From the NCBI GenBank assembly GCA_945952045.1, contig CAMFHE010000021.1, positions 34,358-98,357 of the forward strand: a DNA stretch of 64,000 bases. Direction: 5' to 3'. Both the position numbers and the translations under genes were made by a program. Origin of the DNA: an uncultured Rhizobium sp. GTDB taxonomy: Bacteria > Pseudomonadota > Alphaproteobacteria > Rhizobiales > Rhizobiaceae. Positions 15,790-23,630 of this stretch are shown in pieces (positions within the stretch are counted from its first letter, which is position 1; each line of letters opens with the position of its first letter). The notes under the pieces were generated by a model. It was not told the DNA's origin. It ran no database searches and saw only the letters and a list, made by a program, of their open reading frames with translations.

Positions 15790-16985
15790 GACACTGTCCA
15801 GCGCCAGAAATCGCGGCGCTCTTCGGCAAGATGGCGGTTGAGCACCATCTTGTGCACCTCGTCTGCGCCATCAACCAGCCGCGCCTGTCGCGCGTAGCGA
15901 TAGATCCATTCCAGAACCGTGTCGCCGGAATATCCGCGCGCGCCATTGATCTGGATCGCGGTATCGGCCGCCTTGTGCAGCAGGTTGGCGACGTGGACCT
16001 TGGCCATGGAAACTTCCTTGCGGGCAAATCCGCCGCGATCCAGCTCCCATGCCGCCTTCATCACCAGCAGGCGGCCGATCTCGATGCCCATGCAAAGGTC
16101 GCCGAGCATCATCTGGATGCTTTCGCGATCCGCCAGCCGTATGCCGAAGCCTTCGCGGCGCTCCGCGTATTCGGTGGCGATCTCGACGCAGCGCTTCGAC
16201 AGCCCGAGCCAGCGCATGCAATGGGTCAACCGCGCCGGGCCAAGGCGCACCTGCGTCACCTTCATGCCGCGCCCTTCCTCCAGCAGCATGTCCTCAGCCG
16301 GAATTTCCAAGCCGTCGAATTCGATCTCGCAATGGCCGCCATGCTCTTCCGGTCCCATGATCGGGATGCGGCGCACAATGCGCCAGCCGGGCTGGTCCTT
16401 GTGAAACATCAGCGCCGAAAGGCCGTGGCGCGGATCGTCCGAGGTCCTGGCGACGACGATGAAATGCGAGGCGGCTTCCGCGCCGGTGATGAACCACTTG
16501 CGCCCGTGCAGCACGTATCGGTCGCCCTGCTTCGTCGCGCGGGTTTGGATCATCGAGGGATCGGAGCCGCCGCCGGGGCTGGGTTCGGTCATGGCGAAAG
16601 CCGAGCGCACCTTGCCTTCGGCAATCGGGCGCAGCCATTTCTCGCGCTGGTCGGGCGTGCCCAGGCGGTGCAGCACCATCATGTTGCCGTCATCAGGCGC
16701 TGCGGAGTTGAAGACCACCGGCCCGAAGATCGAGCGGTTCATTTCCTCGTAGCAGACCGCCATGCCCGCAAGGCCGATGAAGTCGCCATCCGGGCGCGGC
16801 AGTTGCAGGCACCAGAGACCTTCGGCGCGCGCCTTTTCGCGCAGCGGCTCCAGCTTGGCGCCGGCTATGTTGCCATGCCCGTCATAGGCGGTGGGATCGC
16901 TTTCCAGCGGCAGGATATGGGTCTCGACGAAGGCGGCGATGCGCGTTCGAAGGTCTTCCAGCGCGGGCGAAATCGAAAAATCCAT
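15786..16985 (-). CDS. ACAD11-like acyl-CoA dehydrogenase family protein
   Basis: Predicted 399 aa from ATG 16985 with AAGGA upstream. Normal acyl-CoA dehydrogenase architecture: helical N-domain, middle beta-domain with FAMTEPSPGGGSDPSMI and KWFITGAE, and a helical C-domain ending INGARGYSGDTVLEWIYRYA. Where classical family members have the catalytic Glu in an EG motif, this protein reads VDGADEVHK, so Asp 372 replaces Glu; the DG form is what I recall for the ACAD10/11 and LvaC branch. In that branch the enzyme eliminates phosphate from a phosphorylated hydroxyacyl-CoA. The neighbouring APH-fold kinase supports the same chemistry. FAD-bound, cytoplasmic. Confidence 0.9.
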   Translation of the reverse strand: MDFSISPALEDLRTRIAAFVETHILPLESDPTAYDGHGNIAGAKLEPLREKARAEGLWCLQLPRPDGDFIGLAGMAVCYEEMNRSIFGPVVFNSAAPDDGNMMVLHRLGTPDQREKWLRPIAEGKVRSAFAMTEPSPGGGSDPSMIQTRATKQGDRYVLHGRKWFITGAEAASHFIVVARTSDDPRHGLSALMFHKDQPGWRIVRRIPIMGPEEHGGHCEIEFDGLEIPAEDMLLEEGRGMKVTQVRLGPARLTHCMRWLGLSKRCVEIATEYAERREGFGIRLADRESIQMMLGDLCMGIEIGRLLVMKAAWELDRGGFARKEVSMAKVHVANLLHKAADTAIQINGARGYSGDTVLEWIYRYARQARLVDGADEVHKMVLNRHLAEERRDFWRWTVS

Positions 16986-16999
16986 GGGAAGCAGGTCCT

Positions 17000-17755
17000 T
17001 TACAGGCTGGAAACGAGATGGCCGCCATCGACGGCCAGCGATGCGCCGGTGATGAAGCTGCCGGCATTCGAGCAAAGGAGCAGCAGGGGCGCATCCAGCT
17101 CCTCCAGCCGGCCGAGGCGGCGCTGGGGGATGCGGCGGATCAGCGCCTTGCCCGCTTCGGAGGCGAAGAAGTCGCGGTTAAGCTCGGTCTCGAAATAGCC
17201 GGGGCAGAGCGCGTTGACGCGAATGTCGTGGCGCGCCCATTCGAGCGCCAGCGCCTTGGTGAGCTGGATCACCGCCGCCTTCGAGGCGGCATAGGCCGCG
17301 ACATGGCCAGCGACGCGCAGGCCGAGGATCGAGGCGATGTTGACGATGGCGCCGCCCTGCCCGTCCTCGCGCATGCGCCGCCCTGCGGCCTGCGCCACCG
17401 AAAAGACGCCCTTGAGGTTGGTGTCGACAACCGCGTCGAAACCGGCTTCGGTGATCTCGGTTGCCGCCGCCGCGACACTGATGCCGGCATTGTTGACGAC
17501 GATATCGATCCGCCGGCCGGCGCCTGCGAAGGCCTGCTCCACCGAGGCCGGATCAGTGACATCCATCGCCACCCAGGAGGCGCTTCCGCCGCTGTCGGAA
17601 AGTGTGGCGCATTCGCGCGCGAGCGCCGCCTCATTGCGCGCCGCCAGCACCACATGGGCGCCCTGCCCGGCCAGCACGCCGGCGAAATGGCGCCCCAGCC
17701 CGCTCGACGCGCCCGTTACCAGCGCCGTCTTGCGGCGCAGATCAGACCAGCTCAT
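17000..17755 (-). CDS. SDR family oxidoreductase (first of two)
   Basis: Predicted 251 aa from ATG 17755, with a GAGGAG site upstream. Classical SDR features: TGASSGLG near residue 14, VVNNAGIS, catalytic Ser in IVNIASILG and Tyr/Lys in AAYAASK, and the closing FITGASLAVDGGHL. It lies 14 bases before the acyl-CoA dehydrogenase and 13 after another SDR. LvaD-like SDRs in levulinate clusters oxidise 3-hydroxyacyl-CoA, a plausible role here; oxidation of a sugar or polyol is the alternative. Confidence 0.92.
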   Translation of the reverse strand: MSWSDLRRKTALVTGASSGLGRHFAGVLAGQGAHVVLAARNEAALARECATLSDSGGSASWVAMDVTDPASVEQAFAGAGRRIDIVVNNAGISVAAAATEITEAGFDAVVDTNLKGVFSVAQAAGRRMREDGQGGAIVNIASILGLRVAGHVAAYAASKAAVIQLTKALALEWARHDIRVNALCPGYFETELNRDFFASEAGKALIRRIPQRRLGRLEELDAPLLLLCSNAGSFITGASLAVDGGHLVSSL

Positions 17756-17768
17756 GGCGTTTTTCTCC

Positions 17769-18482
17769 TCAGGCGATGCTATAGCCGCCGTCCACCGGCA
17801 GCATGACGCCGGTAATATAGCGCGCAGCCGGCGAGACCAGGAAGGAAACGGCCGCCGCCACATCGGCGGGTTCGCCCCAGTCGCCGGCGGGAATGCGCTT
17901 CAGGATCGGGCCGGCGCGTTCGGGATCGTTCATCGCCGCCTGCGACATGCGCGTGCGGATCCAGCCGGGCGCCACGGCATTGACGCGCACCTGCCCGCCC
18001 CAGCCATGCGCCAGCGCCCGCGTCAGCTGCAGCACCGCGCCCTTGCTGGCGGAATAGGCGGGATTGCGCGGCGAGCCGAAAACCGACCACATCGAGGCGA
18101 AGTTGACCACCGCGCCGCCGCGCGCGGCCAACGCCTCCTTCAGCGCGAAACACAGACGCTGCGTGCCGCCCAGATTTACGGCCATCACCTTGTCGAAACC
18201 ATCTTGCGTGAATTCGCGCCCCTCATGCTGGATGATGCCGGCGGCATTGACGAGCGCATCGAGGCCGGGCGCCTCGCGCGCCAGCGCCGCGATCGCCGCC
18301 GCATCGGTGACGTCGAAGCGGCGATGGGTGTAAGCGGGGTGGTCGATCTCTTCCTCCGCATCGACACCCAGCGACAGGACATGGAAACCATCCTCCAGCA
18401 GCTGGCGGGAGCAGGCAAGGCCGAGGCCGGTTGCGCCGCCGGTGACGATGGCAAGGCGGTGATCGGTGGTGGACTGGGTCAT
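17769..18482 (-). CDS. SDR family oxidoreductase (second of two)
   Basis: Predicted 237 aa. ATG at 18482 is favoured because GGAG lies 7 bases upstream; a TTG two codons earlier is possible. It has the glycine motif TGGATGLG, VNAAG, catalytic Ser in NFASMWS and Tyr/Lys in PAYSASK, and YITGVMLPVDGGYS at the end. It is clearly different from its neighbour at 17000-17755, so the pair is not a recent duplication. It follows the GldA-like dehydrogenase by 30 bases. Probably oxidises a hydroxyl group of the pathway intermediate with NAD(P); substrate unknown. Confidence 0.92.
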   Translation of the reverse strand: MTQSTTDHRLAIVTGGATGLGLACSRQLLEDGFHVLSLGVDAEEEIDHPAYTHRRFDVTDAAAIAALAREAPGLDALVNAAGIIQHEGREFTQDGFDKVMAVNLGGTQRLCFALKEALAARGGAVVNFASMWSVFGSPRNPAYSASKGAVLQLTRALAHGWGGQVRVNAVAPGWIRTRMSQAAMNDPERAGPILKRIPAGDWGEPADVAAAVSFLVSPAARYITGVMLPVDGGYSIA

Positions 18483-18512
18483 CTTCAAGCTCCGTTTGTT
18501 GGGGCGGCCGCG

Positions 18513-19607
18513 TCAGGCGAAGCGGCGCTCGATGCGCCGGATGGCCGCCACGATCGACGCCTGGGTGACGGGAAGGGCAAGGTTGGCCAGATGCGGCGCG
18601 GTCATCGTCCAGTGCGCGATCTCATCGATCTCCGCCTCGGTCGCGTCGTGCATGCCGAGATCGGCGAGACGGCGCGGCAGGCCGATTTCGGCGTAGAAGC
18701 CGGCGAGATCGTCGAGGAAGGCATCGCTTCGCTCTTCGGCGGCCAGTTGCACGAGGAGGCCCCAGGCGACATGCGCGCCATGGATGGCGTTTTTCGCATC
18801 GCGCGCCTTGACCAGCCCGCGCGTCAGCGAATGGGCAAGCGACAGGCCGCCATTTTCGAAACCGAGGCCGCTCATCAGCACGGTCGCCTCGACGGTCGCC
18901 TCGAGCGCCGCCGTCACCTCGCCGCGCGCCATGCCTTCAAGCGCCGCAGCGGCGTTGCCGCGCAGGGTATGATAGCAGGCATCGGCAATCGCGATGGCTG
19001 TCAGCGGCGGACGCGTGCCGAAAGGCGTGACGCCGGTGCCGGCCACGCAGCCGTCGGCTTCGAATTTCTTGGAGATGGCGTCGCCGATGCCGGCGCGCAG
19101 GAAGTGAGCCGGAGCCTGTGCGATCAGCTTCGTATCGACGATGACGGCCTGCGGATTTCGCACCAACCGGTCCACGGAGATCATCACATGGTGATCGTCA
19201 TACATGGCGATGGCAGCGCTCGTCGGGCTGTCGTTGGAGGCAATGGTCGGCACAGTGACGACGTCGAGATCGAGCTTGCGCGCCAGCGCCTTGGCGGCGT
19301 CCAGCGACTTGCCGCCGCCGATACCGATCGCCACGTCCGGGCGAATGGCGTCGAGCGTCTCGGCCAGCCGGTCGATTGCCGCATAGGTGATCTCGCCGGA
19401 AAAGGCGCGCATCATGGGCGTCAGCCCGGCCCCACGCAGGATCGCTTCTATGCCTGCGCCCATGCTGTCGAGGATGAAGGCATCGGCGACCACCAGCGGC
19501 GACGGCCCGAAGGCGGCGGCGATCTCGCCGAGCCGCTCCAGCGCGCCGGGGCCCTGGATATAGCGCGAGGGCGCTCCGAAGATGCGGATCGATGGAGCTT
19601 CGCTCAT
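18513..19607 (-). CDS. GldA-like iron-containing/glycerol dehydrogenase family protein
   Basis: Predicted 364 aa from ATG 19607; an open frame further upstream is antisense to nothing useful and has no support. The NAD-binding GIGGGKSLDAAKALA lies near residues 91-105. Metal ligands fit the glycerol dehydrogenase family: Asp in GIGDAISKKFEAD, His in SLAHSLTRG and His in AIHGAHVAWG. GldA-type enzymes oxidise glycerol to dihydroxyacetone with zinc and NAD; related members act on glycerol 1-phosphate or other polyols. The start overlaps the cupin gene by 4 bases. With the split transketolase two genes away, a triose or short polyol substrate is plausible. Confidence 0.9.
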   Translation of the reverse strand: MSEAPSIRIFGAPSRYIQGPGALERLGEIAAAFGPSPLVVADAFILDSMGAGIEAILRGAGLTPMMRAFSGEITYAAIDRLAETLDAIRPDVAIGIGGGKSLDAAKALARKLDLDVVTVPTIASNDSPTSAAIAMYDDHHVMISVDRLVRNPQAVIVDTKLIAQAPAHFLRAGIGDAISKKFEADGCVAGTGVTPFGTRPPLTAIAIADACYHTLRGNAAAALEGMARGEVTAALEATVEATVLMSGLGFENGGLSLAHSLTRGLVKARDAKNAIHGAHVAWGLLVQLAAEERSDAFLDDLAGFYAEIGLPRRLADLGMHDATEAEIDEIAHWTMTAPHLANLALPVTQASIVAAIRRIERRFA

Positions 19608-20155
19608 CGCGTCAGCCTTTCGGCATAATCGGCGCCAAGGCCGATTTCGGCATAGTGGCGTCGGGCGGCGTCGAGTTTGGTGAACACATCCTCGTAACCC
19701 AGCGCGACACCGTCGGGATCGACATAGACATAGCCGCCGGTGACGTGAAACAGGGTGATCATCTCCTCGACATCGTCGGGCACCACCAGCGTATGCGTCT
19801 CGCCCGCAGGCTCGAAAGCATAGCTCATCGGCACGGCTTCCCAGTCGTGCTCCAGGTAGCGCCAGCGCCCACGCAGCGTCATGGCATGCACCGGTCCGGC
19901 ATGGCGATGGCGCGATAGGACGCCCGCTTTGCGCACCCGCAGCAGGTTCACGTAATAGCCCTGGCTGACGCAAAGCACGAGCGGCTTGAACCAGACGCCC
20001 GGCGCCTGCGGCACCCACAGATGCTCCTCGGCATCGAGATGGAGCGCGCCCGGCATGAAGACATCCGCCATCATGCCGAAGGGTTGCGGGCGGCGATAGG
20101 CGACCTTGCTGTCGTCACGTGCCAGCGGTGGCGTGGGGGCGTCGGTTGCGTTCAT
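19604..20155 (-). CDS. Cupin, 2,4'-dihydroxyacetophenone dioxygenase-like
   Basis: Predicted 183 aa from ATG 20155. The cupin barrel is marked by RHRHAGPVHAMTLRGRW, with metal-binding histidines, and a second motif AGETHTLVVPDDVEEMI. Similar proteins are annotated as 2,4'-dihydroxyacetophenone dioxygenase or ChrR-like cupins. The characterised dioxygenase cleaves a carbon-carbon bond of an alpha-hydroxyketone with iron. A hydroxyketone substrate would suit a locus with kinases and transketolase, but a sugar-binding or isomerase role cannot be excluded. Translation is probably coupled to the GldA-like gene (4-base overlap). Confidence 0.82.
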   Translation of the reverse strand: MNATDAPTPPLARDDSKVAYRRPQPFGMMADVFMPGALHLDAEEHLWVPQAPGVWFKPLVLCVSQGYYVNLLRVRKAGVLSRHRHAGPVHAMTLRGRWRYLEHDWEAVPMSYAFEPAGETHTLVVPDDVEEMITLFHVTGGYVYVDPDGVALGYEDVFTKLDAARRHYAEIGLGADYAERLTR

Positions 20156-20166
20156 GGCTGCGCCCC

Positions 20167-21159
20167 TCACCGGTTCTCGACGAGGGCGCGGATGAAGCGC
20201 GGGGTATCGACGCCATATTTCGCCTCCAGATATTCCTGCGATCCGCATTCGAAGAAGCTGTCGTCGAGGCCGATCTTGATCAGCGGCTTGACCATGCCGG
20301 CATCGTAAAGCGCTTCGACCACCAGCGAGGTCAGGCCGCCGCTCTTCTTGTGGTTCTCCGCCACGATCAGCCGGTCGAAACGGCTGGCGAACGCCAGAAC
20401 GCCGGCCGTATCGAAGGGTTTGATGGTGGGCACGTGCAGGACGCCGGCATCGACGCCGCTTTCGCCCGCCGCCTTCGCTGCATCCAGCGCGCGCGCCGAC
20501 ATGTAGCCCGTGGCGATGATGCCGACATCGCGGCCGGGGCGCAGCAGCTTCGCCTTGCCGACCTCGAAGACATAGTCGCTGCCGAGCTCCACCGGCACCT
20601 TGCCACGCAGGTTGCGCACATAGACCGTGCCGGGAATATCGGCGCAGGCGCGCACCACCTGCTTCAGCTCGGTCGCGTCGCAGGGATCGATGATCGTCAG
20701 ATCCGCGATGCCGCGCATCATGTTGAGATCCTCGGTCGCCTGATGCGTGGCGCCATAGCCATTGACGAGGCCAGGCATGCCGGCGAAAATCTTGACGTTG
20801 GCTTTCGAATGGGCGCAGGCGAGCGCCACGAAATCATAAGCGCGGCGGGTGATGAACACCGAATAGGTGGTGCAATAGGCGATCTTGCCGGTCTTGGCCA
20901 TGCCGGCGGCGATCATGATCAGGTTCTGTTCGGCCATGCCGACATTGAAGAAGCGATCGGGATGAGCGTCGCGAAACGGCAGGATGTCGCTGTAGCGGCC
21001 CATGTCGGCGGTCAGGCCGACGATCTCCGGGCGCTCGGCCGCAAGCTTCGCCAGCGTGTTGCCGAAGGGCGCGAGCTCGGTGACCTTGCCGGCGACGTCG
21101 ACGATCTCGCCCATGCCGCGCGTGCGGTTGGCGGCAGCAGCGGTGTGAGTGTCAGCCAT
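20167..21159 (-). CDS. Transketolase, C-terminal subunit (split enzyme)
   Basis: Predicted 330 aa from ATG 21159, with GGAG upstream. It contains the pyrimidine-binding domain, where GMAEQNLIMIAAGMA holds the cofactor-activating Glu, followed by the transketolase C-terminal domain. It overlaps the N-terminal subunit gene by 8 bases, and the two together have the domain set of one transketolase chain. Split transketolases of this kind occur in sugar-specific loci; the apulose 4-phosphate transketolase AptA/AptB of D-apiose catabolism is one described example. Transfers a two-carbon ketol unit with thiamine diphosphate in the cytoplasm. Donor unknown. Confidence 0.93.
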   Translation of the reverse strand: MADTHTAAAANRTRGMGEIVDVAGKVTELAPFGNTLAKLAAERPEIVGLTADMGRYSDILPFRDAHPDRFFNVGMAEQNLIMIAAGMAKTGKIAYCTTYSVFITRRAYDFVALACAHSKANVKIFAGMPGLVNGYGATHQATEDLNMMRGIADLTIIDPCDATELKQVVRACADIPGTVYVRNLRGKVPVELGSDYVFEVGKAKLLRPGRDVGIIATGYMSARALDAAKAAGESGVDAGVLHVPTIKPFDTAGVLAFASRFDRLIVAENHKKSGGLTSLVVEALYDAGMVKPLIKIGLDDSFFECGSQEYLEAKYGVDTPRFIRALVENR

Positions 21160-21994
21160 TTTCTTTCTCCAGCTCCTGTGTGAGCGCGTCCCATTCGCTG
21201 TTGTCGATGCGCACGAAATGGGCGCGGTCGCGCGCCATGATGGTGGGGATGCCGAAGCCCGGCGTGGTGCGCATGACAATGGCTTTCGGCTTGCCGTTCT
21301 TTTCGCGCGCGCCGGCGAGCGCACCGACAAGCGCGTCCATGTCGTTGCCGTTGATTTCACGCGTTTCCCAGCCGAAGGCGGTCATCTTGTCGGCGACCGG
21401 CTCGATGCGCACGGTCACCGGACCGTCGGCCTGGATGCCGTTGCAGTCGATCAGCACGACGAGGTTGTCGCATTTGAAGGTTGCCGCCCCCATGGCCGCT
21501 TCCCAGGTCGAGCCTTCCTGCAGCTCGCCATCGGAAAACTCGCAGAAGACGCGCGCGGGAGAGCCGTCGAGGCGCAGCGCCATCGCCATGCCGACCGCCT
21601 GCCCCAGCCCGTGACCGAGCGAGCCGCCGACCATCTCGACGCCCGGCGTCTCGTCGAAGGTGCTCATCGGCAGGCGCGAGCCGTTGAGGCCATAGCTCGG
21701 TAATTCCGAGGGTGAAATGATGCCGGCTTCGGCCAGCACCGCATACATGGCGATGGAATAATGCCCGGTCGAGAGCACGAAACGGTCGCGGTCGGCCCAA
21801 CCGACATTGTCGGGATCGTAGCGCATCTCATGGAAATAGAGGCTCGCCAGGCAGTCGGCCATGCCGAGCCCTTGCGCGATATAGCCTTCGCCCTTGCCGC
21901 TCGCCATGGCCATCATCTTGCGGCGCAGATTGAGCGCGCGCGCTTTCAGCGCAGGCAGATCCGCCTCGGACGGCGGATGATTGAGCGTTTTCAT
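21152..21994 (-). CDS. Transketolase, N-terminal subunit (split enzyme)
   Basis: Predicted 280 aa from ATG 21994 with AAGGA upstream. The thiamine diphosphate domain is intact: GGSLGHGLGQAVGMAMAL and the metal/diphosphate motif SDGELQEGSTWEA followed by LIDCN. YIAQGLGMADCLASLYF near the start is typical of the split N-subunit. It pairs with the C-terminal subunit encoded next (8-base overlap). Most bacteria carry a full-length tkt for the pentose phosphate pathway, so this split copy is probably dedicated to the substrate handled by this operon. Confidence 0.93.
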   Translation of the reverse strand: MKTLNHPPSEADLPALKARALNLRRKMMAMASGKGEGYIAQGLGMADCLASLYFHEMRYDPDNVGWADRDRFVLSTGHYSIAMYAVLAEAGIISPSELPSYGLNGSRLPMSTFDETPGVEMVGGSLGHGLGQAVGMAMALRLDGSPARVFCEFSDGELQEGSTWEAAMGAATFKCDNLVVLIDCNGIQADGPVTVRIEPVADKMTAFGWETREINGNDMDALVGALAGAREKNGKPKAIVMRTTPGFGIPTIMARDRAHFVRIDNSEWDALTQELEKENG

Positions 21995-22041
21995 GATCTC
22001 ATCCTTCTCGAAAATATCGGGCTCGGAAAATTGCGGGCGCT

Positions 22042-22950
22042 CTACAGCGCAAGGCCCGGCCGCGCCCATGGCATGGAAACGAGCCGCCCGGTGCCGGACA
22101 GCGTGATGAAGGCGGTGCGATCGTCCGGGCCGCCGAAGCAGATGTTGGTGGTGTAGGGATCGGGCATCTCGATGCGCTCCACCTGCGTGCCCTCCGGCGA
22201 GATCACTACGATGCCGCCGAAACGCAGGGTGGCGACGGCGATGTTGCCGCCCGCTTCCACGGCCAGCGAATCGTAGCGCTGGAAACCGGGAAGGCCGGCG
22301 ACCAGATCCCCGCCGGTCGGCGACGGCCACGCTGCCTTGGCAAGCACACCGGGCGCCTCGATGCGCCACGCCCACAGCCGTCCCGACGAGGTTTCCGCGA
22401 CATAGAGGATCGAGTGATCCGGCGACAGGCCGATGCCGTTCGGCCCGACGAGCGGATAGGCGACCTCGCGGATCAGGCTGCCGTCTGCCTTGGCGTAGTA
22501 GACCGCGCCGAAATCGACCTTGCGGCCCTGGCGATGGCCGTGATCGGTGAAATAGAAGCCACCGTGGCGGTCGAAGACGATGTCGTTGGGGGCCGAAAGG
22601 GGCACGTTGCCGCAACGGTCGTAGAGCGTGCTCACCGCGCCTGTTGCCGGATCGACGCGCTGGATGCTGCCGCCGATATTGTCGGGCGCCTTGGCCACGG
22701 GTTTCCAGCCGCCGCCGGTGCGGTCCCAGGTGAAGCCGCCATTGTTGCAGACGTAGAGCATGCCATCCGGCCCGAGCGCCAGGCCGTTCGGCCCGCCCCC
22801 GGTCTCGGCCAGCGTCGTCCGGGCGCCATCGGCGGCGATGCGCGTCAAGCGCCCGGCGCCGATTTCGCAGAGCACGATCGCGCCGTCCGGCATGACGACC
22901 GGGCCTTCGGGAAAAGCGAGATCGTCGCAGAGCGTGGTAAATTGGGTCAT
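22042..22950 (-). CDS. SMP-30/gluconolactonase-family lactonase
   Basis: Predicted 302 aa. Six-bladed propeller of the SMP-30/gluconolactonase family: FPEGPVVMPDG near residue 13, GPNGLALGPDG, SAPNDIVFDRHGGFYFTDHG and GPNGIGLSPD supply the Glu, Asn and Asp ligands of the catalytic metal. It hydrolyses sugar lactones or other aldonolactones to the hydroxy acid. The start overlaps the HAD gene by 4 bases. No signal peptide is evident, so the lactone is opened in the cytoplasm. Its presence implies that a dehydrogenase of this locus makes a lactone, or that a lactone is imported. Confidence 0.92.
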   Translation of the reverse strand: MTQFTTLCDDLAFPEGPVVMPDGAIVLCEIGAGRLTRIAADGARTTLAETGGGPNGLALGPDGMLYVCNNGGFTWDRTGGGWKPVAKAPDNIGGSIQRVDPATGAVSTLYDRCGNVPLSAPNDIVFDRHGGFYFTDHGHRQGRKVDFGAVYYAKADGSLIREVAYPLVGPNGIGLSPDHSILYVAETSSGRLWAWRIEAPGVLAKAAWPSPTGGDLVAGLPGFQRYDSLAVEAGGNIAVATLRFGGIVVISPEGTQVERIEMPDPYTTNICFGGPDDRTAFITLSGTGRLVSMPWARPGLAL

Positions 22951-23630
22951 CGCGTGGCTCTTTCGATTTCGGGCTCGTCCAGGCCAAGGGCCTGAGCAAG
23001 AGCCGCCGGATCGTCCACCAGCGCATCGGGCGCATGGGTGGAGAGGAGTGCCGTGTCGTAAAAGCCGTAGGAGACGGCGACCACCGGCATGCCGGCGGCT
23101 TGGGCGGCGAGAATGTCCTGCGGCCCGTCGCCGACATAGACGGCCTCGTCGGCAGTCGCGCCGGCGCGCGTCAGGCCCAGGAGGATGGGGGCCGGATGCG
23201 GCTTGCGCTCGACGGTATCTTCCGCCGTGACGATGGCGGTGAAGCTTTCGGGCGGCAGGCCGGCGACCTCGAGGTCGATCAGCGTCCGCTCCAGCCCCTT
23301 GTTGGTGACGAGGCTGACCTTGCGGCCGTCCGCCACGAGCGCGAGCACCATGGCGCGGATGCCGTCGAAGACCTTGATATGGCCGGTGCATTGCGGATAG
23401 GCGTCACGATAGGCGGCATGCAGTTCCTCGACGCGATCGGGCGCGACCATGCGGAAAAGCTCCGGCGGGCGCATGGCGAACAGGTCCGCCATCGGCAGGC
23501 CCGGCGACGGGAAATCGCTGTCCAGCCGGCTGCGAAACACCCGGCTGTAGCATTCCACCACGGCCGCGCGCGTATCGACCAGCGTTCCGTCGAGGTCGAA
23601 GAGGATGTGTTTTCGCGATGTCAGCGTCAT
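22947..23630 (-). CDS. HAD-superfamily phosphatase (Gph/PGMB-like)
   Basis: Predicted 227 aa. All four HAD motifs are visible: FDLDGTLVDT (nucleophile Asp), LVTNKG (Thr), KPHPAP (Lys) and VGDGPQDILAAQAAG (acidic pair). The cap is a small helical C1 type, as in phosphoglycolate phosphatase and beta-phosphoglucomutase. It lies between a lactonase and an FGGY kinase with 4-base overlaps on both sides. It may remove phosphate from a side product or detoxify a sugar phosphate of the pathway. Substrate unknown. Confidence 0.92.
   Translation of the reverse strand: MTLTSRKHILFDLDGTLVDTRAAVVECYSRVFRSRLDSDFPSPGLPMADLFAMRPPELFRMVAPDRVEELHAAYRDAYPQCTGHIKVFDGIRAMVLALVADGRKVSLVTNKGLERTLIDLEVAGLPPESFTAIVTAEDTVERKPHPAPILLGLTRAGATADEAVYVGDGPQDILAAQAAGMPVVAVSYGFYDTALLSTHAPDALVDDPAALAQALGLDEPEIERATR

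Noticed and set aside
17337..19628. 763-codon open frame on the plus strand
   Set aside because: It runs opposite two SDR genes and the GldA-like gene, all with clear motifs; the translation has no family features.
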